Origin: an uncultured Pelagibacteraceae bacterium
GTDB taxonomy: Bacteria; Pseudomonadota; Alphaproteobacteria; Pelagibacterales; Pelagibacteraceae
Assembly: GCA_902574705.1 (NCBI GenBank)
Contig: CACGOM010000005.1
Coordinates: forward strand, 1-64,000
DNA length: 64,000 nt
Reading direction: 5' to 3'
Below, piece after piece: positions 51,956 to 59,996 of the stretch. The stretch's first letter is position 1. Every line of letters begins with the position of its first letter. Made by a program: the position numbers and the translations under genes. The notes under the pieces were generated by a model. That model did not search any database and was not told the DNA's origin. It saw only the letters and a list, made by a program, of their open reading frames with translations.

Positions 51956-52884
51956 TGAAAAAAATATTTATCTTTATATTTTTTTTACTAATTTCAAATA
52001 ATCTATTAGCCAATACATTGGGCTATAAAGGTTTAGAAAAATTATCTAAATATAACACTTTTATGGACGATAAAGGTAAACCTTATTCAATTGATGAAAT
52101 ATCTGATAAAAAAAATACATTAGTAATAATTTATAATCATGGAAGCATTCAAGATGTAAAGCAAGATCCATGTAAAGCAAAACCTCAATTTGGATATATT
52201 TGGGATGCTGCTGTAGTGCCTGCTATTTTAAAACTTCACAACAAAAAAATAAATGGACTAGAGGTAAAAATTTATCGTTTATGTTCTGGTGTAAAAGGCA
52301 TGTCTACAAAAGATCAAAAAAAATATAGAAAAGAGTTAAAAGCAAAAGGTACAATTAATTTGGTAGATGAATTTAAAAATATTAAAAGACAAAATATAAT
52401 TTTAAAAGAAGTAGATAATTTGAAAAATCTTGGATTTGAAAAAATTATCCTATCCGGATGGTCAGCAGGTGGGTGGTCATCTCTAAACTTACAATCGAGA
52501 TATCCAGATAAAATATTGGGAACAATTGCTTTTAACCCAGCATTTGCAGGACCTAAAAATGAGTGGCAAAAAAAATTTCCTGAATGGGGCGCTTTTAGAG
52601 AGCATCAAATAAATGTTTTTAATAAAGCAGACACAATTAATGCAATTATTTTTGCGCATAAAGATGATGTATTTGAAGATCCTAAAACTTTATCTTTTTT
52701 TAAGAATTTTAAAGGAATGAAATTTATTGACTATAGTGAATTAAAACCAACTAAATGTACTTGGGCTGATGTTAATAAAAAAATGCCATCAAACAAAGGA
52801 CATAATATTCCACAATCAAAATGTTTTACAAAATTTATCGATGAAAATAATTACCTTATTTCGTTTCTTGAAAACATACTTTAA
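51955..52884 (+). CDS. Exported alpha/beta-hydrolase-like protein in the cox cluster, function unknown
   Basis: A 309-aa protein with a clear signal peptide ('IFIFIFFLLISNNLLAN'). The mature part has features of an alpha/beta hydrolase: a strand plus oxyanion-type 'LVIIYNHGS' near residue 57, the nucleophile elbow 'GWSAGGWSS' near residue 173, an aspartate in 'FAHKDDVFED' and a C-terminal His in 'NKGHNIPQ'. Cysteines in 'KQDPCKAK', 'RLCSGV', 'KCTW' and 'SKCF' could form two disulfides in the periplasm. It overlaps its neighbours by one base on both sides, so it is co-transcribed with the Mo-enzyme maturation genes. I cannot name the family or role. Confidence 0.7.
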   Translation: MKKIFIFIFFLLISNNLLANTLGYKGLEKLSKYNTFMDDKGKPYSIDEISDKKNTLVIIYNHGSIQDVKQDPCKAKPQFGYIWDAAVVPAILKLHNKKINGLEVKIYRLCSGVKGMSTKDQKKYRKELKAKGTINLVDEFKNIKRQNIILKEVDNLKNLGFEKIILSGWSAGGWSSLNLQSRYPDKILGTIAFNPAFAGPKNEWQKKFPEWGAFREHQINVFNKADTINAIIFAHKDDVFEDPKTLSFFKNFKGMKFIDYSELKPTKCTWADVNKKMPSNKGHNIPQSKCFTKFIDENNYLISFLENIL

Positions 52885-53459
52885 TGATTAAAGGAATTTT
52901 ATTAGCTGCAGGTCAATCGGAACGACTGAAAAATGAAAATAAGTTATTAAAAAAATTCAAAAAAAAACCCCTTGTATACCATGTGTTAAAATCAATTCAA
53001 AAAAGTAAAATAAAAAAAATAATTATTGTGCTTGGTTATCAATCTAAAGAAACTAAAAAAATTATTAAATATAACAAAAAACTTATGTTTGTTATTAACA
53101 AAAAATACAAACAAGGAATATCAAGTTCAATTAAAACAGGTTTAAAAAAAATAAGTAAAAACGATAAAGGTTTCATAATTCTTCAATCTGATATGCCATT
53201 TGTAAAAACTTCAGATATTAATAAGATTTATAACTCTATAAAAAGAAAACAATATTTAGTTCATGCTTTAAAATATAAAAATAGAATAGGTAACCCAATA
53301 GGATTTGATATTTCAATTTTAAATAAATTTAAAAAAATTGAAGGAAATGTTGGAGCGAAGTATATAGTTAGAAGATTAAAAAAAAATACTAACTTTATAA
53401 AAGTATCATCTAATAAAGTTTTTAAAGATTTTGATAAATCATCAGATTTTGTTGTCTGA
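52884..53459 (+). CDS. MobA/MocA-like molybdenum cofactor nucleotidyltransferase
   Basis: A 191-aa NTP-transferase. 'GILLAAGQSERLKNENKLL' is the nucleotide-binding L-A-A-G-x-S-x-R motif, though the Gly after Arg is replaced, and 'FIILQSDMPFV' is the metal-binding D-M-P segment. 'IGNPIGFDIS' matches 'G-x-P-[VI]-x-[FL]'. By context it is probably a MocA-type cytidylyltransferase making molybdopterin cytosine dinucleotide, the form used by Cox-type enzymes; a guanylyl (MobA) activity is less likely. The protein is very lysine-rich. Its end overlaps msrQ by 18 bp. Confidence 0.83.
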   Translation: MIKGILLAAGQSERLKNENKLLKKFKKKPLVYHVLKSIQKSKIKKIIIVLGYQSKETKKIIKYNKKLMFVINKKYKQGISSSIKTGLKKISKNDKGFIILQSDMPFVKTSDINKIYNSIKRKQYLVHALKYKNRIGNPIGFDISILNKFKKIEGNVGAKYIVRRLKKNTNFIKVSSNKVFKDFDKSSDFVV

Positions 53460-53467
53460 TTTTTTTA
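53441..53467 (+). terminator. Intrinsic terminator at the end of the cox/maturation cluster
   Basis: ATCAGA and TCTGAT arms form a 6-bp stem with an 8-nt loop, directly followed by seven T residues. It overlaps the last codons of the nucleotidyltransferase gene and the 3' end of convergent msrQ. Orientation of the T-run supports termination on the plus strand. Confidence 0.65.
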
Positions 53468-54023
53468 AATTTACTCTAAATAGTAATAAAATAATTAAAA
53501 TAACTAAAAAAACTAATGGTTTAAAAAATATAGTTTTTGATAACCATATAAAATGTAAAACACCAAAAATTGCTATCACATAAATTAATCTATGAATTTT
53601 TTTCCAATTATTTTTTAAAATTCTCATCATTTGGTTTGATGATGTAATAGCAAGTGGTATTAAAAGTAACCAAGCTGCGAAACCAACAAATACAAATTTT
53701 TTCTTTAAAACATCATTAACAATTGGCTGAAAATCAAATCTATAATCAAGACCCACGTAACTTAATAAATGTATTGATGCATAAAAAAATACAAATAATC
53801 CTAACATTCTTCTATATTTAATCCAAATTGTAGAATTAGTTATTTTTTTCAGTGGTGACATGGAGAGAGTTAAAAATATTAAAATTAAAGTCCATTCACC
53901 AAAATGATTTATTATTTTATCGACCGGCTCTGCGCCTAACTTATTATAAAAAATTTGATAAATAATTGAACAAAGTGGCCACAGGCATAATAAAAATACA
54001 AAAATTTTTGAATATCTAAGCAA
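53442..54023 (-). CDS. msrQ: MsrQ heme-binding membrane subunit of methionine sulfoxide reductase
   Basis: A 193-aa inner-membrane protein of the YedZ/MsrQ family that passes electrons from the respiratory chain to MsrP. About six spans are visible. 'LLGLFVFFYASIHLLSYVGLDY' (His for heme), 'NDVLKKKFVFVGFAAWLLLIPLAITSS' and 'WKKIHRLIYVIAIFGVLHFIWLSK' (W-x-x-[LI]-H-[RK]-L-x-Y and a second His) are family motifs. It lies 2 bp after msrP on the same strand, the normal msrP-msrQ order. Confidence 0.92.
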   Translation of the reverse strand: MLRYSKIFVFLLCLWPLCSIIYQIFYNKLGAEPVDKIINHFGEWTLILIFLTLSMSPLKKITNSTIWIKYRRMLGLFVFFYASIHLLSYVGLDYRFDFQPIVNDVLKKKFVFVGFAAWLLLIPLAITSSNQMMRILKNNWKKIHRLIYVIAIFGVLHFIWLSKTIFFKPLVFLVILIILLLFRVNLKKSDNKI

Positions 54024-54025
54024 GG

Positions 54026-54919
54026 TTAATAATATTTTCTTAGATCCATATCTTTATAAAGATAAGCAACTTCTTCTTCATAACCATTATACATAAGCGT
54101 AGGTATTCTCGGAGACATTATACCTTCGCCAATAACTCTCTCCGTTGCTTGCGACCACCTTGGATGGTCAACATTTGGATTTACATTCGAATAAAAACCA
54201 TATTCCCTTGGTGAAGCTTTCATCCATGAGGTGGTAGGCATCTTTTCTACAAAAGAAATTCTAACTATTGCTTTTGCACTTTTAAAACCATACTTCCATG
54301 GAACCATTAATCTAATTGGTGAACCATTTTGGTTTGGAAGCTCTTTTCCATAAAGGCCTGTTACCATAATAGTTAAGGGATGCATTGCTTCATCAATTCT
54401 CAAACCTTCTTTATATGGCCAATCTAAAATTGGATATCTTTGACCAATCATTTGTTCTGGATCTAAAATAGACTCAAATCTAACAAATTTAGCTTTACTG
54501 GTAGGATTAGCTTTTTTTAAAAGCTTATTTAATGGAAAACCTAACCAAGGTATGACCATAGACCAACCCTCAACACATCGAAGACGGTATATTCTTTCCT
54601 CGGCAGGAAACATTTTTTTCATATCGTCCATTGATAGAGTTATTTTTTTTTCTACTTCTCCATCAATTGTAACACTCCACGGATCTGTTATAAAATTTTG
54701 AGATCTTTCAACTGGATGATTTTTACCAGTACCAAACTCATAATAATTATTGTAAGTGGTAATATATTTGTATTCAGTCAATTTATTTGACGCATTGGCA
54801 GTACCAAACAATTCAGGTGCAAAATAAAATACTGATGAAGTTAATCCTAATTGTTTAATAAATTTTCTTCTATTTTTGTAAATTTTTTCTGGTGTGATTT
54901 GTCTGCTAGATATTTTCAT
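54026..54919 (-). CDS. msrP: MsrP periplasmic molybdopterin-dependent methionine sulfoxide reductase
   Basis: Repairs oxidised methionines in periplasmic proteins; sulfite-oxidase family. The 297-aa protein has a twin-arginine signal ('NRRKFIKQLGLTSSVFYF'), so it is exported folded with its cofactor. 'RLRCVEGWSMVIPWLGFPL' contains the cysteine ligand of molybdenum; 'RLMVPWKYGFKSAKAIVRI' is typical for YedY. It uses plain Mo-molybdopterin, not a dinucleotide. It heads msrP-msrQ and overlaps moaE by one base, thus the moa genes and msrPQ probably form a single leftward transcript. Confidence 0.95.
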   Translation of the reverse strand: MKISSRQITPEKIYKNRRKFIKQLGLTSSVFYFAPELFGTANASNKLTEYKYITTYNNYYEFGTGKNHPVERSQNFITDPWSVTIDGEVEKKITLSMDDMKKMFPAEERIYRLRCVEGWSMVIPWLGFPLNKLLKKANPTSKAKFVRFESILDPEQMIGQRYPILDWPYKEGLRIDEAMHPLTIMVTGLYGKELPNQNGSPIRLMVPWKYGFKSAKAIVRISFVEKMPTTSWMKASPREYGFYSNVNPNVDHPRWSQATERVIGEGIMSPRIPTLMYNGYEEEVAYLYKDMDLRKYY

Positions 54920-55365
54920 TAATTAGCTTCAATAGTTGTTCCTTTTAACCATTCACTATCTTGATTTTCGTAGTGTTCCTTTTTCCATATAGGCGTTCTT
55001 TTTTTAATTTCCTCAATTATGTATCTTGATAAAACATAAGCTTGATCTCGATGTTTACATCCAACACCAATCAATATACTTTTTTCTTCTAAACCTACGT
55101 AACCTTTAATATGCTCAATAAATACAGCTTTATCTTTTATATTAAGTTTCTTGTCAGCTTCATTATATATTTCTTCAAAACTTTTTATTACTAGACTATC
55201 TTTAGAGTCGTAGGTTATTCCAGTTACTTTTTTGTTCTCATTATTATTTCTAACGGTTCCAACAAAATATATTAACGCTCCAAATTTAGATGATTTTAAA
55301 AATTCTTCTGCGTTTTTGATTTCGATTTTTTGATTTTCAGAATCAATTACCTTTGCATGTAACAT
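54919..55365 (-). CDS. moaE: Molybdopterin synthase catalytic subunit MoaE
   Basis: Large subunit of molybdopterin synthase, which adds dithiolene sulfurs to cyclic pyranopterin monophosphate using MoaD thiocarboxylate. 148 aa; 'SSKFGALIYFVGTVRNNNENKKVTGITYDS' (G-x-x-R), 'FIEHIKGYVGLEEKSILIGVGCKHRDQAY' (H-x-x-G-x-[LV]-x-x-G-[ED]) and 'IEEIKKRTPIWKKEHYEN' with the catalytic lysines all fit. It overlaps moaD by one base, as expected for a stoichiometric pair. Confidence 0.95.
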   Translation of the reverse strand: MLHAKVIDSENQKIEIKNAEEFLKSSKFGALIYFVGTVRNNNENKKVTGITYDSKDSLVIKSFEEIYNEADKKLNIKDKAVFIEHIKGYVGLEEKSILIGVGCKHRDQAYVLSRYIIEEIKKRTPIWKKEHYENQDSEWLKGTTIEAN

Positions 55366-55634
55366 TAACCACCTCCAACAGGTGGTATTATGCCAAATGT
55401 TTGATTTTTATCTATTTTAAAATTGTCCGAGACAATATTATCATTTTCAGAACAAAATGCAGATGACATAACAATTTTTTTAAAGTTTTGATTTCCATTA
55501 AACTTATCATCGATCATTTTGACTAGTTCATTTTTCAAATCTTTAATTGAACTTGGTTGTAATAGATTTAACTCAATAAAATCTTTATTGCTAAATTCTC
55601 TTGCTGCACCAAATAACTCTACTGTTATTTTCAT
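55365..55634 (-). CDS. moaD: Molybdopterin synthase sulfur-carrier subunit MoaD
   Basis: A ubiquitin-fold protein of 89 aa ending in 'IPPVGGG', giving the C-terminal Gly-Gly needed for thiocarboxylation. 'ITVELFGAAREFSNKDFIELN' matches the MoaD N-terminal strands. The protein works together with MoaE encoded immediately downstream. The activating enzyme MoeB is not in this window. Confidence 0.92.
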   Translation of the reverse strand: MKITVELFGAAREFSNKDFIELNLLQPSSIKDLKNELVKMIDDKFNGNQNFKKIVMSSAFCSENDNIVSDNFKIDKNQTFGIIPPVGGG

Positions 55635-55637
55635 AGT

Positions 55638-56183
55638 TTAAATTATATTTTCTAAAAAATCTGGCAAACCATCTGGATTCTTCCAAACACCGCTTTTTCC
55701 ACCTTCTTTAATTAGCAATTTAACATTATCTATTTTTAGATGTGGATTTACTATTTTGCTTAGATCATAAATAGTTGTTAAGGCTGCGTTTACACCCATT
55801 ATTGCTTCCATCTCAACTCCTGTTTTAGCAACTGCAGATACTACACAAAAAACTTCTAAGGAATTATCTGCTTCATTCATAATTATCTTAGTTGCTGTAT
55901 GATCTATTGGTAGTGGATGGCATAGTGGAATTAGTTCACTTGTTTTCTTAACCCCTAAAACAGCAGCAACTTCTGCAAGAGCTATTGGATCACCTTTTGG
56001 CATATTTTTATCTTTTATTAATTCAAAAATTTCTTTTCCTACATATATTTTACCAGATGCCAAAGCTCTTCTAAAAGTTTCTTTTTTAGAGGATACATCA
56101 ATCATATTAAAAGAATTTTTTTGAAAAATTTCTTTTGCCCAATCTTTAAGATCATCTCGGTTTATTAATTTCAATTTACTCAA
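55638..56183 (-). CDS. moaC: Cyclic pyranopterin monophosphate synthase MoaC
   Basis: Converts the MoaA product 3',8-cyclo-GTP to cyclic pyranopterin monophosphate. The 181-aa protein shows 'KGDPIALAEVAAVLGVKKTSELIPLCHPLPID' (L-I-P-[ML]-C-H-P-[IL]) and 'TGVEMEAIMGVNAALTTIYDLSKIV' (T-G-[VI]-E-M-E-A-[ML]-x-G), both MoaC signatures, and 'IKEGGKSG' near the end with the catalytic lysines. It abuts moaA with no gap. Confidence 0.96.
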   Translation of the reverse strand: MSKLKLINRDDLKDWAKEIFQKNSFNMIDVSSKKETFRRALASGKIYVGKEIFELIKDKNMPKGDPIALAEVAAVLGVKKTSELIPLCHPLPIDHTATKIIMNEADNSLEVFCVVSAVAKTGVEMEAIMGVNAALTTIYDLSKIVNPHLKIDNVKLLIKEGGKSGVWKNPDGLPDFLENII

Positions 56184-57176
56184 TTAACCCCCCGTAGTTG
56201 ATAAATTTTTTGTTAATCCTGTCTCACCAAGTTCCAAATAGTGTGACTCTTTTTTGAATTTCATCTGTTTAAGTATTAGGTCTTGCAATTCTTCAATTTG
56301 ATCATCTTTTTGCAATAAGTGCCTGATACTTATTCCTGTATTTCCAAATAAACATAATCTTAAATCTCCTCTTGAAGTAATCCTTAAACGATTACATGAT
56401 TTGCAAAAATCTTTTGAGTATGGAGCTATAATTCCAAATTTTCCTTTAAATTCTGGATTAATATAATTTAATGATGGACCAGCATCTTTGCCAAGAGTTT
56501 GATAAATCCAATTATTTTTATTCAAATAATCTTTAAAAATTTTCGATGAGATATGATATTTTTTAAAATAATCTAAGTTATCTCCAGTTTGCATTAATTC
56601 AATGTATCTAAAATCTATTTTATTTTTTTTTATAAATTCAGCCCAAGAATCAAAATCGCTATTAGTTGCATTGATACCGTTTAAAAGAACTGCATTAATT
56701 TTAATATTATCGAAATTTAAATCTTGTAAAATTTTTATTCCCTTTAAAATTTCTGGTAGTCGATCGTGACCTGTGACGGTTTTAAAGGTATTTTTATCAA
56801 GACTATCAATACTGATGTTGATTCCATTTAAACCACTATCTACAAGCATTTTTGCTTTTTGATCTAAATGATAACCATTTGTTGTAATAACAACTTTTTT
56901 AATACCAGCTTCATTTTTTAAAACTTTTATTATTTCAAAAAAATCTTTTCTTACAGTGGGCTCTCCTCCTGTTAGTCTTATTTTACATACACCTAATTTA
57001 GATAAAACTTTTGCAAGATGTCTTATTTCCTCTAAGTGAAGAAATTTTCTATTGTCACTTTTATCTGGCATGTATCCATTGGGCAAACAATATCCACACT
57101 TAAAATTACAAACATCGGTAATTGAGAGTCTTATATACGGAAAGGTTCTTCCAAAGCTGTCCCTAAGCATTTTCAT
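56184..57176 (-). CDS. moaA: GTP 3',8-cyclase MoaA
   Basis: Radical SAM enzyme that starts molybdenum cofactor synthesis. 330 aa. The SAM cluster cysteines lie in 'DVCNFKCGYCLP' (C-x3-C-x2-C), 'LTGGEPTVRKDF' is the G-G-E-P motif, and the second, GTP-binding cluster is held by 'CKSCNRLRITSRGDLRLCLFG' (C-x2-C-x13-C). The C-terminus 'STTGG' provides the essential Gly-Gly tail. It begins the moaA-moaC-moaD-moaE-msrP-msrQ run. Confidence 0.97.
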   Translation of the reverse strand: MKMLRDSFGRTFPYIRLSITDVCNFKCGYCLPNGYMPDKSDNRKFLHLEEIRHLAKVLSKLGVCKIRLTGGEPTVRKDFFEIIKVLKNEAGIKKVVITTNGYHLDQKAKMLVDSGLNGINISIDSLDKNTFKTVTGHDRLPEILKGIKILQDLNFDNIKINAVLLNGINATNSDFDSWAEFIKKNKIDFRYIELMQTGDNLDYFKKYHISSKIFKDYLNKNNWIYQTLGKDAGPSLNYINPEFKGKFGIIAPYSKDFCKSCNRLRITSRGDLRLCLFGNTGISIRHLLQKDDQIEELQDLILKQMKFKKESHYLELGETGLTKNLSTTGG

Positions 57177-57197
57177 AGTTATTAGACTAGCATAGAA

Positions 57198-57254
57198 GGA
57201 AATATCTTTCCAACGCTATATATCAGTATTTAACTTCCAATTTTAATTGAAGTT
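57198..57254 (-). other. Two inverted repeats in the moaA leader region
   Basis: The 89-bp gap between the GYD gene and moaA holds two small hairpins: GGAAA-TATC-TTTCC at 57198-57211, 22 bp before the moaA start, and an AACTTC/GAAGTT repeat at 57232-57254 with a one-base bulge. Neither is followed by a good T-run on the minus strand. They may shape the moaA leader or weakly end the GYD transcript. The sequence does not show the G+C-rich conserved core of the known Moco riboswitch class. Confidence 0.35.
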
Positions 57255-57265
57255 TAAATATAAAT

Positions 57266-57583
57266 TTATTGTCCTGGTGCTTTGTAACCAATTTTACTAG
57301 CCTTTGTTGTGGCTTTAGTAAAATCAATCGCTTCTAACATAGTTAAATTTTTTACTGCACCAGAGGCCTCCACAACTAATTTAATTGCCGCAAAATCATC
57401 AAAGCTTGTAACCTCACTAACGACTATAAAGTCATATGAACCTCTTACAATATCCATACTATGAAATGTACCTCCCATAGCTTTTGTAAGTTGTTCTACT
57501 ACTGTCTTTCTATCACTTGTTGGATCTTTAATAAAACCCTGAAAAGCATTTTCGGTGTAGTTTCCCATTATGTATGCTTTCAT
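57266..57583 (-). CDS. GYD-domain protein
   Basis: A 105-aa protein of the GYD family, a small ferredoxin-like-fold domain of unknown function. 'MKAYIMGNYTENAFQGFIKDPTSDRKTVVEQLTKAMGG' and 'FHSMDIVRGSYDFIVVSEVTSFDDFAAIKLVVEASGAV' follow the domain pattern, with 'G-[SR]-Y-D-F-I-V' replacing the usual G-[EQ]-Y-D. An AAGGAG ribosome site precedes the ATG. It lies between moaA and an aldehyde dehydrogenase on opposite strand; members are seen near Mo-hydroxylase genes, so a connection to the Cox-like enzyme is conceivable but unproven. Confidence 0.83.
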   Translation of the reverse strand: MKAYIMGNYTENAFQGFIKDPTSDRKTVVEQLTKAMGGTFHSMDIVRGSYDFIVVSEVTSFDDFAAIKLVVEASGAVKNLTMLEAIDFTKATTKASKIGYKAPGQ

Positions 57584-57684
57584 TTTAACTCCTTTCTATA
57601 AATTTAATGCTAACATGAATTATAAAAATTTAATGTGTTAAAATTACATAGTAGACACAACCTATGGGAATGTTAGATTAGGAA

Positions 57685-59127
57685 ATGTACGAAAAATTTG
57701 GACAATTTATTGATGGAAAATGGCTACCATCATCTACTGGAGAAACTTACGAAGTTATTAATCCTGCAACAGAAGAGATTTTAGGCAAAGCATCTAAAGC
57801 ATCTCCAGCTGATGTCGATAAAGCTCTTAATTCAGCACAGAAAGGACTTCAAGTTTGGAGGAAAACTGCGCCATGGCAAAGAGCTTACATAATCAGAAAA
57901 ATCGCAGACAAAATGAGAGAAAAGATAGATTTACTTGCCAAGTGGATGACCCTTGAAGTTGGAAAACCTTTGGCTGAAGCAAAAGGTGAAATAGGCGGAG
58001 CAGCGGACATATTCGAATGGAATGCCGAAGAGACAAAAAGAATTTATGGCCAGACTGTAGAAAGTAGATTTGAAGAAACTAGGGTACATGTTTACTATCA
58101 ACCAGTCGGGGTAGTTGCTGCATTAACACCATGGAATTTTCCAGCAGTATTATCTGCAAGAAAAATTTCAACAGCTCTGGCTGCTGGTTGTTCAGTTATT
58201 ATAAAACCAGATGTTATTACTCCAGGAGTTGTTATGGAAATGGTAGATATTTGCAGGGAATGTGGTGTACCACCAGGTGTAATAAATCTTTTATCAGGTG
58301 ATCCACCTAGTATTGCACAACAATTAATTTCTTCTGATATAGTGAAAAAAATTTCTATTACAGGATCATCACGTGTTGGAAAACTTATTTTAAAACAAGC
58401 AGCAGATAAAGTTCAGAGAGTAACTATGGAACTTTCAGGTCATTCACCTTTTATTGTATTTGAAGATGCAGATATTAAAAAAGCTACAGATATAGCAATT
58501 GCTGCAAAGTTTAGAAATAATGGTCAAGTATGTATTTCGCCAAACAGGTTCTATATTCATGAAAGTAAAAAAAGTGAATTTATAAGTTTATTTGTCGATA
58601 AAACAAAGAAGTTAAAAATTGGGAATGGAATGGACGCTGATACTCAATTAGGTCCACTTACAACAGAGAAAAGGCTAAATGAGGTTGAAGAATTAGTTGA
58701 AAAAACAAAAAAAGAAGGAGGGAAAGTTTTGTTTGGGGGCAAAAGACCAGCAGGTTTTAATAAAGGTTTTTTTTACGAGCCAACAATATTTGACAATGTC
58801 AATGATGATTTTACTATTATGAAACAAGAACCTTTTGGACCATTAGTTCCTATGCTTTCTTTTAAATCATTTGACGAAGTAATTGAAAGAGCCAATAATC
58901 ATGAACTTGGTTTATGCAGCTATGTTTGTACAAATTCTATGGAGAAAGCTCATTTAGCCTCAGAACAATTAGAAACTGGATCAGTTGCGGTTAACACTGG
59001 TGTAGTAGCAATTGCGGAGGCTCCCTTTGGTGGAATTAAACAAAGTGGATATGGGAGAGAAGGTGGCTCAAATGCAATAAAAGATTATTTAAATGTGAAG
59101 TATACTCATTTAGGGATTAAAGGTTAA
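57685..59127 (+). CDS. NAD(P)-dependent aldehyde dehydrogenase
   Basis: A 480-aa class-3 ALDH superfamily enzyme oxidising an aldehyde to the acid. 'ALTPWNFPAVLSARKISTALAAGCSVIIKP' binds NAD(P), 'MELSGHSPFIVFEDAD' contains the general-base Glu, and 'NNGQVCISPNRFYIH' the catalytic Cys. 'EAPFGGIKQSGYGREGG' is the C-terminal signature. Similarity is closest to the succinate-semialdehyde/glycolaldehyde group, so the aldehyde may be a small hydroxy- or semialdehyde. Its stop overlaps the following FAH-family gene by one base, suggesting consecutive steps of one catabolic route. Confidence 0.9.
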   Translation: MYEKFGQFIDGKWLPSSTGETYEVINPATEEILGKASKASPADVDKALNSAQKGLQVWRKTAPWQRAYIIRKIADKMREKIDLLAKWMTLEVGKPLAEAKGEIGGAADIFEWNAEETKRIYGQTVESRFEETRVHVYYQPVGVVAALTPWNFPAVLSARKISTALAAGCSVIIKPDVITPGVVMEMVDICRECGVPPGVINLLSGDPPSIAQQLISSDIVKKISITGSSRVGKLILKQAADKVQRVTMELSGHSPFIVFEDADIKKATDIAIAAKFRNNGQVCISPNRFYIHESKKSEFISLFVDKTKKLKIGNGMDADTQLGPLTTEKRLNEVEELVEKTKKEGGKVLFGGKRPAGFNKGFFYEPTIFDNVNDDFTIMKQEPFGPLVPMLSFKSFDEVIERANNHELGLCSYVCTNSMEKAHLASEQLETGSVAVNTGVVAIAEAPFGGIKQSGYGREGGSNAIKDYLNVKYTHLGIKG

Positions 59128-59975
59128 TGAAATTATTGAGATTAGGCGATATCGGAAAAGAAAAACCAGCTACAATAGATAAAGATGGACATTATAGAGA
59201 CTTATCCTCAATAATTAACGATTTAAATCCTGACACATTAAATTTTAATTTAATAAAAAAAATTGAAAAAATAGATATTTTAAGTTTACCAAAGTTAGAC
59301 TCAAAATTACGGATTGGCGCTTGTGTTTCAAAACCATCAAAATTTATAGGAATTGGATTAAATTTTAAAGATCACGCAGAAGAACAAAACTTACCAATAC
59401 CTAAAGAGCCAATAATTTTTTCTAAGTTCACAAGTTGTCTAATTGGCCCTAATGACCAAATTATAATACCAAAAGGATCTCAACATACTGATTGGGAAGT
59501 TGAATTAGGTTTTGTAATAGGAAAAAGAGCAATTAATATTTCTGTCGAAAATGCTCTCGATTACGTTCTAGGATTTTTTTTAGTCAATGATGTAAGTGAA
59601 AGAAATTATCAAAAAAATAAAGGGCTCACATGGGACAAAGGTAAAGGTTTTGATACATTTGGTCCAATAGGACCTTATATAATTACTAAAGATGAATTAA
59701 TGGATTATCAAAAACTAAATATGTTTCTTGATGTTAACAGTCAAAGAATGCAAACTGGAAATACTGAGCAAATGATATTTGATATTAAGCATTTAGTATC
59801 TTATATGAGTTCTTGTATGAGTTTACATCCGGGAGATATATGTTGTACCGGAACCCCACCCGGAGTAGGTGAAAATATGAAACCACCACGATTTTTAAAA
59901 GATGGTGATGAAGTTATTTTAGGTATTGATAAATTAGGTCAACAAAAACATAGTGTTGTTGCCTATAAAGATTAA
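59127..59975 (+). CDS. Fumarylacetoacetate hydrolase family protein
   Basis: A 282-aa enzyme of the FAH superfamily, which cleaves C-C bonds in or decarboxylates 2-oxo/2,4-dioxo acids. 'FIGIGLNFKDHAEEQNLPIPKEPIIFSKFTSCLIGPND', 'DWEVELGFVIGKRA' (metal-binding E-x-E-like), 'GFFLVNDVSERNYQ' and 'ICTGTPPGVG' equivalent 'CCTGTPPGVGENMKPP' are the signature segments. Relatives include 2,4-diketo-3-deoxy-L-fuconate hydrolase, ureidoglycolate lyase-like and acylpyruvate hydrolases. With the aldehyde dehydrogenase it may complete a sugar-acid pathway; the exact substrate is not deducible. Confidence 0.87.
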   Translation: MKLLRLGDIGKEKPATIDKDGHYRDLSSIINDLNPDTLNFNLIKKIEKIDILSLPKLDSKLRIGACVSKPSKFIGIGLNFKDHAEEQNLPIPKEPIIFSKFTSCLIGPNDQIIIPKGSQHTDWEVELGFVIGKRAINISVENALDYVLGFFLVNDVSERNYQKNKGLTWDKGKGFDTFGPIGPYIITKDELMDYQKLNMFLDVNSQRMQTGNTEQMIFDIKHLVSYMSSCMSLHPGDICCTGTPPGVGENMKPPRFLKDGDEVILGIDKLGQQKHSVVAYKD

Positions 59976-59996
59976 GGTTATTATTAATATTTGTTA

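Noticed and set aside
57177-57265. Moco riboswitch upstream of moaA
   Set aside because: The gap is short and A+T-rich, and I cannot find the conserved multi-stem core; only two small inverted repeats are visible.
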